Shown piece after piece: positions 34,929-47,095 of a stretch of 64,000 nucleotides of DNA; the stretch's first letter is position 1; each line of letters starts with the position of its first letter. The notes beneath the pieces were generated by a model that saw only the letters and a list, made by a program, of their open reading frames with translations, did no database searches and was not told the DNA's origin. The DNA comes from Pinus tabuliformis (taxonomy: Eukaryota > Streptophyta > Pinopsida > Pinales > Pinaceae), in contig CM062811.1 in NCBI GenBank assembly GCA_031772625.1, positions 646,541,606-646,605,605 on the forward strand. The letters are read 5' to 3'. Made by a program: the position numbers and the translations under genes.

Positions 34929-37900
34929 CTACCTGTTAAAGAGGTGAGGGTACAGCTCCCTCACTCTGTCCACCTCCATCCACTTTGCCTTGTTCGGTTT
35001 GCTGCCTTTGAAACCAACCCGAACATAATCTACACTGCCCCTCCTTGAAGTGCATGTCCTTCTGTCAAGGATTGTATCTTCTTTCAGCTCATCTAAGAAT
35101 TCTGGCGAGAAATATTCTATAGATGGCAGCTAAACAACATTTTCATGATCAACAATCAAAGGAGGTTCATACAAACGTAAGTTCTCCACAGTGACAACAG
35201 AATACATTTGCATGTAGGAAGGCAAATCTAATTGAAAAGCGTTATTTCCAACCTTCTTGAGGATTTTGAATGGACCATAACGAATAGGCTTCAACTTTTT
35301 ACCTTCTCCTTGCATCCTTTCCTTACTAATGTACAGCCATACCTCATCCCCTTCTTGAAACTTGTGATCGACTCTATGCTTGTCGTGTCTTTCCTTGTAC
35401 TTGCCTTGACTCTTGTCAAGTTGTTCTTGAATTTGTTGATGTATTTGCTGAATTTTTTCAATGAATGAACGAGCTTTGTCAATATCACTATGTCCCTCAA
35501 TGGCAACATCTTTCTTAAGAATGAAATCAAGAGGTGATTTTGGCAAGTAACCAAAACAAGCTTCAAATGGTGAGGTGTTTGTGGAAGAGTGCTTGGCACG
35601 ATTGTAAGCATGCTGTATGTAGTGCAAATGTTCATCCCAAAGCTTGGGATGCTTGCTGCAATAACCTCTCAAGAGGTGCACAATGGTTCTGTTCACAACT
35701 TCAGTTTGTCCATCTGTTTGCGGATGGAAAGCAGTACTTTTCTTCAACTTTGTGTCCATCATCTCCCATAGGTTGGACCAAAAATTCCCCACAAATCTAG
35801 AATCCCTGTCACTAATAATGGAAGTAGGAAAACCAAAGTGAATCCATGCATGATGAAAAAATAATTCAGCAGTTATAGTTTTCTTACAAGGCATAAGTAT
35901 ACACATTTTGCTGAAACGATCAACTACTACATATAAATAATCACGCTGCTTTCTAGATTTTGGCAAACCTCCTACAAAATCCATAGAGATGCTCTCCCAT
36001 GGTCTAGAAGGTACTGGCAAAGGAGTATACAAACCAAGCTTCCTGTTGCTAGGCTTGCTTGTAGCACATAATGAACAACCTCTTATGAACCTTGAAACAG
36101 AATCTACCATGCGAGGCCAATAGCAATACCTCTGTAGATGTGCAACTGTTTTGCTCACACCAAAATGGCCAGCAATAAGAGAAGAATGAGCTTCTCTTAT
36201 GACATTTATCCTCTCCCCCTGTGGTATACATAACTTGCCCAAATGAAACAGCAAATTGTTATGCATGTGATAGTCATTTTCCTCTACATGATTTCCTTTA
36301 CTCAAGTTAGCATACACATCTTTAAAGTCTTCATCAGATGCATATTGTTCTATGTAACTATCATGTACAATGGAATCATTCTTAAGTAAAGTAACAGCAC
36401 CAATAATAGGCCTTGAAAGCATATCAACAACTTTATTCAAAGTACCTTTTTTATACCTTATTACCAAATGGAATTATTGCAAGAAGCCCATCCATCTGAA
36501 GTGTCGTGACTGTTGTAACTTGCTTTGTGATTGCAAGTACTGTAAGGGCTGATGGTCGGTATGTATAACAGTTTCTTTGCCCATCAAGTAGTGTTTCCAC
36601 TTTTTGACGCTTTGTACCAACGCATACAACTCCTTATCATATGTAGGATAATTTACAACAGCACCATTAAAAGTTTCAGAATGAAAAGCAATAGGCTTAC
36701 CATGCTGTAGAAGAACTGCACCCATAGCATAATCACTAGCATCAGTTTGTATCTCAAATGGCTGTCTCAAATCTGGTAATGCAAGGACTGGAGCTGAACT
36801 AATCTTCTCTTTCAAAGATTCGAAAGCTTTTTGCTGCTTACCTCCCCATTGGAAAGCATGCTTCACACTTGTCATTGCATGCATAGGAGCTGCTATAGAA
36901 GAGAAGTTAGAGATAAACTTCCTCCAATATTGAGCTGCACCCAAAAAACTTCTTACCTCTGTTATGGATTTGGGAGTAGGCCACTTCACAATAGCCTCAA
37001 TCTTAGCAGGATCAATTCTCAAAGCACCTCCTCCTACAATGTGTCCCAAATAAACCAAAGAAGTCTTTCCAAATTCACACTTTGACATTTTAAGAAATAA
37101 CTGATTCTTCTTCAAAACATCAAATACTTTTCTAACATGCATGACATGATCTTCTCTAGACTTGCTGAAAATTAAGATGTCATCTAAGTAGACAATAACA
37201 AAATCATCAAGAAAAGGACGCAAGACATCATCCATTACCCGCATGAAAGTTGCAGGTGCATTGTACAAACCAAACGGCATCACAAGCCACTCAAAGATTC
37301 CTTGTTTGGTTTTAAAGGTTGTCTTCCAAATGTCACTTTCTTCAATTCTTACTTGATGATATCCACTGCGCAAGTCTAGCTTAGTGAAATATCGAGCATC
37401 TTTCAGCTGGTCTAGCAAATCATCTATCCTTGGGAGTGGGTAACGATTCTTTACCGTTATCTTGTTCAAGGCCCTGAAATCAACACACATATGCCAAGTG
37501 CCATCTTTCTTTGGAATCAATACAATCGGTGACCCACATGGCGAAGTACTTGGCCTTATGAAACCCTTGTCCAACAAGTCCTTGATTTGCTTCTTTATTT
37601 CAGCATTCTCCATAATAGACATGCGGTACATGCCTATGCTTGGAAGAGGACAATCTGGATGCAAATGGATTTCATGCTGAATCTCCCTCTTAGGAGGCAA
37701 ACCTGTTGGCTCCTGAAACATCTCATGATATGCATCAACTACATCATACAGATCTGATTTAAGTTTTGGATCACAATTGTCAAATGACTCATGATTCACA
37801 TCAACCTTGGGCTTAACCATAAGAAGAACAAAATTCTTACTTGAATTGACCAGCCTTTTTACCTGTCCTGCATTCACCATCGCTATATTTGTCTTCTTGC

Positions 37901-39626
37901 GATGAGCTCTAACAATGAACTCCTTGCCATCTTTGAACAGATGATATTTGTTTTCATGGCGATGAAAGATAGCTTTCCTGTCAAACAAGTAAGAACTTCC
38001 CAAAACAATTCCTGCTATATCAAAAGGTACCACATCAAGTTCAACTGTGTCAATAAAATGTGCAGTAATTGCAAAGCGCAATGTGCACTTTCTTGAAACT
38101 TGTAAATTTGCATCCTTGCAAATCCATCCAAGTAGATATGGCTTCGGATGTGGAACGGTCTCAAGTTTAAGCTGTTTGACCAAGTCCTCTGATATAAGGT
38201 TTGCTTGTGACCCACTATCAAAAAGTGTGTCAATTTTAGTATGTTTTGAAATCACCCTTACATGAAACAATTCAATTCTTTCTTCCTCATTAGGAGCTTG
38301 TACATGGCAGTTTGAGGTACTAGTGCTGGCTTGAGTTTCAATTTCTTTTCCCTTCAAGTTTTTCAAACCCATGGTTGCAATTTTGGTTTCATCACCTGAA
38401 TCTTCCCCTAAATCTTGTGGTGTAGATGTAGTAGCAGCAGTTTTCTGTTTCCCTTTGGATTTGTTAAATTGAGGTCTTTTTTCAGGATATAATTTCCAAC
38501 AGTTTTTCTCCTCATGGCTTGGTTTAGAACAGTGTTTACAGATCACTTTCTCACTCTCCTGTTTGACAGATGCATTCTTTTTGCTCTTTCCCTTGGAGGT
38601 TTTCTCTTTGTTTTTCCCCTTGGGGGGCTTGTTTCTACCCTCTTCAAATGTGTTTTTTCCCCTTGCCTCTAAATGGGTAGCTTGGACACAAACCTCGTCC
38701 AGGCTAGTAGGGTTAAACATCAAGATGGTGTGTCTAAGGTAGCTATGCAAGCCACCGATGTATTTCAGCAAGGTTTCTTGGGTCTGTAAATCTACTCCTA
38801 ACAAGAGAGCTCTTCTCCTGAATTATTGGGTGTAGTCTTGGACACTCTGACCCTTAAGTTGTCTGAAATTTTGCCAATTCATAATGGCTTTCTGCATGTG
38901 AGCAAGAGGATAAAACTGTTTTTTAATGGCTAACAGAAATTCAGGCCATATTAAGGTAACCTTACCAAATTTTTTGATCTCCTCTTTAGTCTTGGCCTCC
39001 CACCAGACCAGTGCTGCTCCATCCATTCTCAAAGAATCCAACTGAATCTTTGTGGCATCATCATGCATATTTTGGATCCTCAAGTAAACTTCCAACTGCC
39101 TAATCCAGTTGTCAAGCTTTTCTGCATTCACTTCACCATTAAACATAGGTAATTCGAATTTTACATTAAGCTTCAAAAAAGGACTTTTTCCAGAGGATCT
39201 ATGCTTATGAACAGAAGAAGACGAAGATTAAGAGGAAGAAGGTGAAGATGGGGGTGGTGGATCACCATTTCCTCCATGTCCTTTCTTGGAATGATCATCA
39301 TCATTCTTACCTCGTGAAGAGCCCTCTCCTTCATGTGGATGTTTGGACCCTTCTCCAGCCAATTTCTCATTTCTTTCTTGGTACAATATCCTCACCATTT
39401 CAGTGAGGTCCAAGAAAGCCTTTCTGAAGACTCTTTCTTCTTCTCTTGGATCTATCTCTGTAGGAATTTCTCCTTCATGTTCAGACATCCTTGAAGCTTC
39501 TGCTGAGACTCTTGAGGGTGAAATTGAAGGTGGAGGTGATGGCTCTCTGGCCTTCCTTGACTGAGGATTCTCTCGTTCTCTAGTCAACTGTCCTTCCCCT
39601 CTTTTAAGTTTCAACCTGGTAAGCAT
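34929..39626 (-). pseudogene. gag-pol: Gag-Pol polyprotein of C, one frame with four nonsense codons
   Basis: The frame is unbroken by indels from the first ATG (39626) to a TAG at 34929-34931, 1566 codons. It has stops only at about 39225-39227, 38820-38822, 36471-36473 and 35130-35132. Domains in order: Gag with W-E-A-K-T-K type capsid (about 39170-38830); knuckle CKHCSKPSHEEKNC (C-x2-C-x4-H-x4-C); protease with L-F-D-S-G-S-Q-A-N; RT with Y-L-D-D-I-L; RNase H beginning T-D-A-S-D-Y-A; integrase with the C-x2-C of HHCC, V-D-R-F-S-K, S-D-R-D-S-R-F and T-E-V-V-N-R; then a basic tail. Codons after the fourth stop (35129-34932) read as a compact domain with L-D-R-R...D-Y-V-R-V-G-F-K-G...K-W-M-E that resembles a chromodomain-type integrase tail. 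Three of the four stops can be explained by one C-to-T change at Gln codons. All catalytic residues I can check are present. Confidence 0.92.
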
Positions 39627-39670
39627 CAATACTTTGCAAGACAGTTAGAAGATTTTTGCACAAAAGCCCT

Positions 39671-39684
39671 GGACTCTGATACCA
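39671..39684 (-). promoter_or_regulatory. Primer-binding site of C (initiator-Met type)
   Basis: Minus strand TGGTATCAGAGTCC, three bases inside the 5' LTR. Confidence 0.9.
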
Positions 39685-39687
39685 ACT

Positions 39688-40667
39688 TGATCTGAATTTG
39701 AAACTACTTGAAATTTGTTTGCAAGGTATTCAATTCAGAATTAAACATGTTTAAAAGATTTCCATGTCTTGCAGAAAGAAAACACATGAAATTTTCAGTT
39801 GTTCATGACCCATTTAAGCATAGCAGAGTTATTTCCTTTTACTATTTAACACATTAAAACAAATTTGTTCTGCAAAATAAATCAACCACAAATTCAAAAG
39901 AATTTGATAAAGCAGTTCACCCCCTCCAGGGCTACGTCCGCTGGGTCCAAAGCTCCCAACCAAGCTTGTCCTTGTTTTTATTAAATGTTCAAATTGAAAA
40001 TACAGCTTAATAGAAGCATCTACAGGAGAAATAGATGGTAAAAATGGATTCAGAACACTTGAATCCTTCAAGATTGACTATTGGATCACCTCCAATGGAT
40101 ACCTGCAACCCTATACAGTCTTCACAAAACTGGGCCCTGATGGCTCCTAGAACTTTCACGGCTCCAAAACCTCTGCAAAATGACCTCAGATGGCTATAAG
40201 ACCTGCACCAATGGCTTCAGAAGGTCGAAAATACCCAAAAAAAAAAAAAAAATCGTCCAAAACCGACTTTCCTAGCCAAAGTTATGGCCATTTAAAGTTT
40301 CTCCAGTTTGCCCCTAGAAAAACTCCAGCTAACTTTAGTTAACTCCAGTTAGCTCCTCCCAATTTGGCGCTCCTGCCAAAATTCCACCAACTTAACTGCA
40401 GTCACATTTAATGTTTGGTGGTTTCCTCGGATTTCGTGCCCGATGGAATATTCCTTTTTTAATTTTTTTTTGAGAAATTAAAATTTCTAATGTTATGGAC
40501 AATTTCTTCTCTTTGCCATAACTTCCTCATACGGCGACCGTTTTTCGAACCGTTTGTGACGCCAGAATCGGGAAGATGAGCACTTTCCAGTCATTCAACT
40601 TTGAACCAGTTCTAAGCACTTTAAAGTTTGAGCATTTTACGACACTTAGGACATGAGCACCTGATCA
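39688..40667 (-). repeat. 5' LTR of C
   Basis: TGATCTGAAT...CTGATCA. The first ATG of gag-pol is only about 60 bp from it. Confidence 0.95.
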
Positions 40668-40672
40668 CTTGT

Positions 40673-41373
40673 AATAGCACAATGCCCTTGAGTTGGATGA
40701 AAACATGTATATATAGCCTTGGAAGAGATGGGTTTAATTTTTTCTTCCTTGAAAACCCATTTTTCTAATGTTTTGTTTTGCACTTTTTTCACTGACTTTA
40801 AAACACATTGATTTTCACTTTCCCTTTGAAATTTTGGCTCAAATGATGAAATTTTCGGCACTCTTTGCAGGGACTGTGTGACAAGACATTAATGGCCACG
40901 GAAACCATGACTGCATCTGAAAAATCAACTGGCGACTTTCATGGAAAATTTTGTCATAAATGACACTGTTTGACTTTTCTTCAAAACAGAGTTTTGAAGA
41001 AGAGTCGAAGTCTATCCACATGAAGATGAAGTTCTCTGAACCATAGTTGTGTAAGGGCCTCCCTCTGGCTTGCATGGCTTTACTGGACATGTTTCAAAGA
41101 CCAAATTGATGAATTCCTAGACCTAAACATAGAAAATGACTTTTGTCCTTTAAAGGACCAGACCTTGACTGTCATGGACTTTGGTGATTATTGACAAAAG
41201 ACCTAAGCCAACAGGAGCCAGACATGAGGGGAAATGACTAGCATGACCTTCTCCGTCAGATTATGGCATGCCCCTACTGGAATGCAACTGAGTGAATGGA
41301 GCGGGACACCTAAAAATGAAATGCATAAAGAGTTTTGATCTCTGACGGAGGACTGACCATACCGACTCTAACA
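40673..41373 (-). repeat. 3' LTR of A, right part (promoter end)
   Basis: Continuation after C; matches 47049-47748. Ends CCGACTCTAACA. Contains the LTR TATA box. Confidence 0.92.
40707..40718 (-). promoter_or_regulatory. TATA box of A LTR (3' copy)
   Basis: Minus strand GGCTATATATAC. In this copy element C lies between the box and the aORF. Confidence 0.6.
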
Positions 41374-41710
41374 TTGGCTCCAATGGGGGATGGTAGCTCC
41401 TTGGAGGTGCCAAGAACAGTAGATCTCTGGAAGAGCTAGACAATGCCTTTTGTCCATTGGGCTATGGAATCATTATTTTGACAAACCAACACAAGACTTC
41501 GACTCATTTATTGACTGAAACTTGACTTAAACCGACTTAATTATGAAACCAACGTGACTAAAAAAACCGACTCAATGCAAAAGAAATGACTCATGACTGA
41601 CTTAACTAAAACAAGAACTGACAAAACTTATTCAATGGCACCGGTCCATCAAGATTTGAGGGTTTCAAATCATGATGACAGCCACCTGCTTACTAATGCA
41701 ATATGTACAA
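41374..41710 (-). other. A internal 3' end
   Basis: No gene. The sequence abutting the LTR on the minus strand (CATCCCCCATTGGAGCCAA) is not purine-rich, so a normal PPT is not evident. Confidence 0.5.
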
Positions 41711-43183
41711 TCATGTGTAATGTGTCTTCCAATGTAACCAATCAAGTAGATGCCTCCATGATTGATTCTCCAGATCAGATCTTCTGGTCAACAACAGATA
41801 CTGGTAACTGGGCCTCCAAAAACATAATTGACCATGATCTCCTTCATCACTGAATACTGCAATAATCACCTTCACTGCTGACTGCAACAGATTTGCCATT
41901 GGATCATGAAAAATATGAAGTCTTTCCTCCTGCTGAAAAAGAAAGGTGTCTTTCTCCTTTGATTCTGATATTTCTTCAGTAAAAGTCTTTCCCTGATCCT
42001 CAAAAAATTCTGAACAAATAGATGAGCAGATCTCCTCTTGGAAAAACATTTCAAAACATGAGACATATGAAGAAGAATTTGAAGCGGAATCCTGAATGAT
42101 CTGATTTTCTGTGGTCTGAATATACTGTAGGTCATCTTCATATGATATGACAGCCAGATTATCATGTTCCTCATTACATTCATCAATCAAGAGAAAATAA
42201 ACTTCAGATGATTCTTGAAAACCAACACAATCCTTTATATCATCTACCACAAATTCATCTAGAGGAACGTTTGCACTTACTTGAGCAAAGATATGAGCTG
42301 ACTGGATTATTTCTTCATGAAGACTGTGTTCTGATGACATGAGAACATTAGGATCCATAACCCTACCTTCTTCATCCCAGATGATTTTAACAGCAGAGCT
42401 CTTTTTCATGGGACTTAGTACAAGGTTTTCTTGGTCATCACAATCTGAATCTGAATCTGAAATGGGTGACTTGACATTATCACATTCTGGAATTAGAACT
42501 GGACCTCCTTGCACGTTGTCTTCTTCTATGGACATATCTGAACCGAAACTTTTTCTTTCATCACTTTCAGCCATATGGAACTCTTCAACCTGCTGATCTA
42601 TTTCGTGTAATTCATGTTGACTGTCAAGATGCAAAATTCCTTCATTTTCCACTGTACAAAGATCTTGATTCTGCTGCAACGTTTCCTCAGCATCTTGATG
42701 GGACTCTTCTAGTTTCTCTTCATGTTGCTGAAATGGATTCTCGTACAAGGCTTCCATGATCTCATCATCCATAAAATTATCATCCTCATAGTATTTTTCA
42801 AGGCTTTCAATGAAAGTAGAAGCATGTTTGCAACAATCATGAACTAGATTTAATGATGGATAAGATTCTTGATATCTTTCAATGAACAGGGCATGAAAAT
42901 CCTTTAAACAGTAAATACAAGCAGGCGGCAAACTTTCATACCAAGATCGGGCTTCATCTTCCAGGGTAGCCATAAACATTTTCATCAAACAGTCTTCAGG
43001 AAAATTGATCTTTAATCTATGCACATGAATGTGAAATTTCACCAGATGAAGAGCAGCGTCATTACCTTCCACATTTCTGAACACAGGAAAATTCTTTGAC
43101 CAATCTACCTTGGGCATTTTATTTGGAAAACCTGGGATGTGATCTCGGCTCATGGGAGCGTATCTTCTTGCAATCCGATCCAT
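41711..43183 (-). CDS. gag: Gag protein of A, intact 490-codon ORF
   Basis: Open from an ATG at 43183 to a stop at 41711 with no interruption, the only long undamaged ORF in the window. Residues about 25-120 match the retrotransposon Gag capsid pattern (PF03732-like): LHLVKFHIHVHRLKI, then A-T-L-E-D-E-A-R-S-W-Y-E-S-L-P and a F-x-x-L-F-I-E-R-Y block. The remaining 350 residues are strongly acidic (Glu/Asp/Ser-rich, with repeated E-E-x-x-x-E-S-H and S-D-S-D stretches) and contain no zinc knuckle. It would assemble particles, and RT and integrase must come from elsewhere. It is the sole product of A's internal region. Expression needs either a very long 5' leader or splicing, because the upstream LTR itself has an ORF. 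Confidence 0.82.
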   Translation of the reverse strand: MDRIARRYAPMSRDHIPGFPNKMPKVDWSKNFPVFRNVEGNDAALHLVKFHIHVHRLKINFPEDCLMKMFMATLEDEARSWYESLPPACIYCLKDFHALFIERYQESYPSLNLVHDCCKHASTFIESLEKYYEDDNFMDDEIMEALYENPFQQHEEKLEESHQDAEETLQQNQDLCTVENEGILHLDSQHELHEIDQQVEEFHMAESDERKSFGSDMSIEEDNVQGGPVLIPECDNVKSPISDSDSDCDDQENLVLSPMKKSSAVKIIWDEEGRVMDPNVLMSSEHSLHEEIIQSAHIFAQVSANVPLDEFVVDDIKDCVGFQESSEVYFLLIDECNEEHDNLAVISYEDDLQYIQTTENQIIQDSASNSSSYVSCFEMFFQEEICSSICSEFFEDQGKTFTEEISESKEKDTFLFQQEERLHIFHDPMANLLQSAVKVIIAVFSDEGDHGQLCFWRPSYQYLLLTRRSDLENQSWRHLLDWLHWKTHYT

Positions 43184-43377
43184 CTTGAAAATGTCAAAGC
43201 TACTGATCTCTCTGCAGTGGAGTCACCATGAAGCACCGATTGTTGGATTCTTCAGTGAATGGAGTCGCCAGGTGAATGCTTTCAGCCTTTCCAGTGTCTG
43301 ATCGTCGTCCACCATCAACAATCAGATTGGAACTTGAGATATGAACTGGGGCAAGACAATCTACAAGTAAACTTCCT
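43184..43377 (-). other. A leader with two extra PBS-like half sites
   Basis: CTGCAGTGGAGTCACCA (43212-43227) and GTGAATGGAGTCGCCA (43255-43270) echo the true PBS complement at 43378-43395. Confidence 0.55.
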
Positions 43378-43395
43378 TCCCCAGTGGAGTCGCCA
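43378..43395 (-). promoter_or_regulatory. Primer-binding site of A
   Basis: Minus strand TGGCGACTCCACTGGGGA, three bases from the LTR. One base different from B's PBS. The tRNA is not assigned with certainty. Confidence 0.9.
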
Positions 43396-44869
43396 CTATG
43401 TTAGCACCTAAATCTGCCCTAGGCTGAAGGAAGGCAAAATTCAGGGTAACCACAAACCACGCTCAGTCTGGTAGCTAGCCCTACCAGAACAGGAGAGGGC
43501 TCTCTCTGAGTCACGCTCAGTGAATAGATAAGCAAGAGCAATCTAAGATGACTTACAGTGAAATATGTATCTTAGGCTAGTAAGTGAAAATGGATACAAG
43601 AAACAATTTTCATGAATGACCGAGCTTCTAGGATGGTAAGGGAACGTTGCAAAGAACAGAGAATTTAATACAAAGGCACAGATTACTTCGTGAGGCAAGG
43701 CAGGTGGAAAATGTATCAATTTAGTTGGAAGTAATGCGGAATGAGTAGATTTCTGAAGAGAGTGAAAAGGGCATAGTTACATGAATCTTTTTCAATAGAG
43801 GAAAAACATTGAACATGAAATTTTCCCACAGGCAGAGCAATAAAATTGAATTCTACCTAATCTCACTCAGAAAATTTCACTGGAAATGAACATGAAATGA
43901 ATTATGAGACATAACGAAATAAATAAGAAAACATAAGAGACACATTTGCTACACTCACAACCACAGGAATCTCATGAAACAAAGCCATTGCCTTTCATTA
44001 ATTCTCTGTCAAAATATACAATGCAGAAACAAAGTTTCTTTCCCACAGTCTCCCAGACGTTACAAGCCAACCCACCTTCTGCAAATAGTTTGCATACAAT
44101 ATATAGAATGTGTAAGGAAAAGATAGAATGCCCAAGGGTTGGGGAGTTACTCGAATCATTGCAAAATCGAGATGGAGAGCCAACCATCAGCTACAAGTGC
44201 AGCGCCACAAACATGACATTTGGCTTGGGTGACCGTTTGCCTTCCTTCGCCACTTGGATAGAAGCCAATCTGGAGAAAAAATACTTTAAATGCCGCCTTT
44301 GGTGCCAAAAAACTGAAGTGTAGATGAGCGGGCCCACTTGGAGAAGTCGCGAACAGAAATCTCACGAAACAAAAGCAAATTGGGCAATTTTTCCTCTGTG
44401 CGCCGCACCATTTTCTCTGTGCGTTGCGCTACTTTGGGGCCTGTTTTGGGGCACTTGCAGGTGTCCAAAATGTGCCCAAGTGGGATTTTTGGAAAGTCTG
44501 TCATGTCTAACTTCTAACCCCACTGGAATTTTTGAATTTGGTGCTCATTTGCCCCTCCAAATCTTCATTCTCCCAAGACTGCTTCCTGTGTGTCAAAAAA
44601 GTGGCAGAGAGACCATTTTTGGGTGTTTTTTTACCTTTTGGAGACTCATCTCTTGCCAAAATTTCTTTTCCGGGCACCAGTAGTCGTGATTTTCCATGCT
44701 GAATCCAAAAATGCATACCATTCCTCATTTGGAGCTCTAGAAGCATAGGGAGAAAAACCCTGTTTTTTTTTTTGCCCAAAAATTTGTGAAGTGACCAAAA
44801 ATTCCCCAAATTTCTTGAAATTTTGGCTGGAGGTTCCCTATGGGGTGTTATGATGGGCCAAGGAAGCCT

Positions 44870-46346
44870 CAGCCAAGATTCGAAGCCGATCTTTCTCTTT
44901 TGCTTCTTTTGCCTTTCTTGTTGCTTTCTTCAATTTCACCTTCAAGCTCCTTATCCGGGCCCTAGCACTCATATTTCGTGTCCTGTAATGATAAGCCAGG
45001 CGTCTCAGCAAGGAAAGGTCCTGATTGGCCTTGTCCAGCAGCCTCTCCAAGTGCATGTTCCTAATCTCGATATGGGCCTCCCAATCCTCATTGATCTCCT
45101 GCTACAATGATGTGGGCTGAACTCTTCTCCTTGGAGAAGCTTGGCAACGCTCACGAATGTTTTGTAGCTCCATGATCATTCGCTGATCCTCAAGCTGTTT
45201 GTTCCTCTGCTCCAGATATTTCATGTTCCATTTGGCTCTTTCTAAATCAATGGACAAGTCTTCAATCTCTGATTGCTGCTCCTAGATGATCTCTCTAAGC
45301 TCTGCATTTGTCGGTTCTGTATCTGTCTCATCATCATGAAGGAGAACGAATTCGGTCTCTCGTTCACCTGATGGCCCTTCCTCCTGCACTGGCTCCTTAC
45401 CTCTACCCTGCTCATGTGATGCTGATGTCGAAAGCGAGGCCCCTTCCACCCCGGTGGAGATAACACTCACTTTGCTGCTTCAAACAAAGGTCTATTGCCT
45501 TTCTGATAGGTGATGTACACTAGCATAGTAGCAGTATCATGTCACTCATACTGATGAGATGGGCCACCTATCTCATGCTCTGCCTCTGATACTACCTGTG
45601 GAGCGCTGAAGAAGTCACAGGAGATGAAGTCCTCCCAAGCAATACCCTGCAATCCCAACTGATGGTCCACCAAAATCTGGATAAGAGCAAAGTGATAAAC
45701 ATTGTTGAGCTGCTGTCGAGGGATCTTGTGCTGCATGAAATTTTTCCTCCTCTGTATGTTACCGCAAATGAAAAATGGGAGGTTCATCATTCGCACCCTG
45801 GTAAAGTGCATGAGCAACCTGATGTGATAGGCATAAAGGCGAGAAAACCTCCCCTCACAACTGAAGTATTTCATGATCAGTTTGATGAGTGGAGCATACT
45901 CATCTCTCAAAAATCTGAACGGGAAATCTCTCGTGAGCTTACTCAAACAACTGGCCTTAATGTAAGGCTCATAATGATGCCTCTCCACCTTCTTCTTCTT
46001 ATGCCACTGCTCCAATGTTTGGTATGCCTATTGCCACTGATATGATTTCGGGTGTCAATGTGAAAGTGACCCCAGCCAAGATAGACTGTCCTCCATGTAG
46101 GTGAAGTGCAAAAAGACGAGCCAACTCATGATGAACTCTGACACTTGCCACCCTCTGACAAAATTCAAAACATGCTAAGTGCTAGAAACATGACATAGCA
46201 AGAGGGAATGCCTGCAACTCGGTGAGGGTGTTTGGCTCATCTCTAACATGCTTTCCACTCCGGTGATGTCTCCTGGGGGCCTGTTCTCCTGAAGTTGTAT
46301 CACTGTGGGTCTCCACCTCATACTCTGATGAAACCTCGGATGCCAT
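44870..46346 (-). pseudogene. LTR-encoded accessory protein (aORF), copy in 5' LTR of A
   Basis: Starts at ATG 46346 with the same MASEVSSEYEVE sequence and the same domains as the copy at 33139-31676. It is more damaged: TAG at 46179-46181, a 2-bp deletion in the G-E-Q-W-H segment (near 46012) and further stops in the coiled-coil part (for example near 45284). The globular half from 46015 to 45542 is open and ends at the same TGA seen in the other A LTR. In this 5' position it lies downstream of the LTR TATA box and upstream of gag, so it would be in the leader of a full-length transcript. Confidence 0.78.
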
Positions 46347-46849
46347 GACTATTGTTTTATAAACTGAATTTAGGATGCCCCTTTGATGATGATGAAATCT
46401 AGGTTTCTTTGATAATCTGCCACCAAGGGGACAATTAAACAAGGGAGTATTAGGAGGGGAATGATTCAATGGGGACAGGGGTTATAGGGAGAATTTGTTA
46501 GGGACTTGGGAGGAGTTTAGGTATTGTGTTGATGGGGTAGGGTTTTGTAATAATTTAGGGCAGGGGTTTTAGGAAAAATGATAAAGGGAGGATGGAAAAA
46601 ATGATAGGTGAGGGAAAAAAGGTGAGTGGAGTGAAACCTTGGCATTAACAACACATTTTAACAACCCTAGCCATCATTTTCTTGGTGATTTCTTATGGTT
46701 GAATTTATGCATTTTGGTGACATTCAAACATCTCTATAAACACCATATCATTGATAAAATTTGATGAACAAGTGATGTCATAAGGCCTACCTCTTGATCT
46801 GATAGAATTCACCAAAATTTGGAAGTGTTTGGGCACTGTTTTTGGTCCT

Positions 46850-46978
46850 TGTCTGTGTGCGCCGCGCGCAAAGCCCAGTGCGCCGCACCCTTAGAAAAAT
46901 TGAACTGTGGGTAGTCTACTTGTGTGCCGTGCCCTCTGTGTGTGCCGCGCTCCTGGGTATATGCACCGCGCCCTCTAA
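46850..46978. promoter_or_regulatory. GC-rich GTGCGCCGCGCC cluster in A 5' LTR
   Basis: Matches the cluster at 33690-33815 (GTGCGCCGCGCGC, GTGCGCCGCACCC, GTGTGCCGCGCTCC, GCACCGCGCCC). It lies between the TATA box and the aORF start. Confidence 0.6.
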
Positions 46979-47083
46979 AACCACCTCCAACTCACTCAAA
47001 CGCTCACAATTTCACACTCACACCTTTGCAACGTCTCTCAGAGGCTTGTAATAGCACAATGCCCTTGAGTTGGATGAAAACAT

Positions 47084-47095
47084 GTATATATAGCC
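47084..47095 (-). promoter_or_regulatory. TATA box of A LTR (5' copy)
   Basis: Minus strand GGCTATATATAC, about 740 bp upstream of the aORF ATG at 46346. Confidence 0.6.

Larger units (their letters stand above)
33890..40667 (-). mobile_element. Ty3/gypsy chromovirus-like retrotransposon C, full length
   Basis: LTRs 33890-34886 (997 bp) and 39688-40667 (980 bp) run TGATCTGAAT...CTGATCA and differ by a few percent plus a small indel. The target duplication is CTTAT (33885-33889) / CTTGT (40668-40672). The matching uninterrupted site is present in the other A LTR at 47044, confirming the insertion point. The PBS TGGTATCAGAGTCC is at 39671-39684, initiator-Met type, and a GGGGAGGCG polypurine tract abuts the left LTR. 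A single gag-pol frame fills the interior. Confidence 0.95.

Noticed and set aside
35232..38265. Several plus-strand ORFs of 60-88 codons across element C
   Set aside because: They are reverse-strand shadows of the gag-pol frame.
30173..41373. Reading the two A repeats as separate DNA transposons with TGTTAG/CTAACA inverted ends
   Set aside because: The outer flanks of the pair match as GATCC, the inner flanks do not, and a PBS lies next to one inner edge. They are LTRs of one element.
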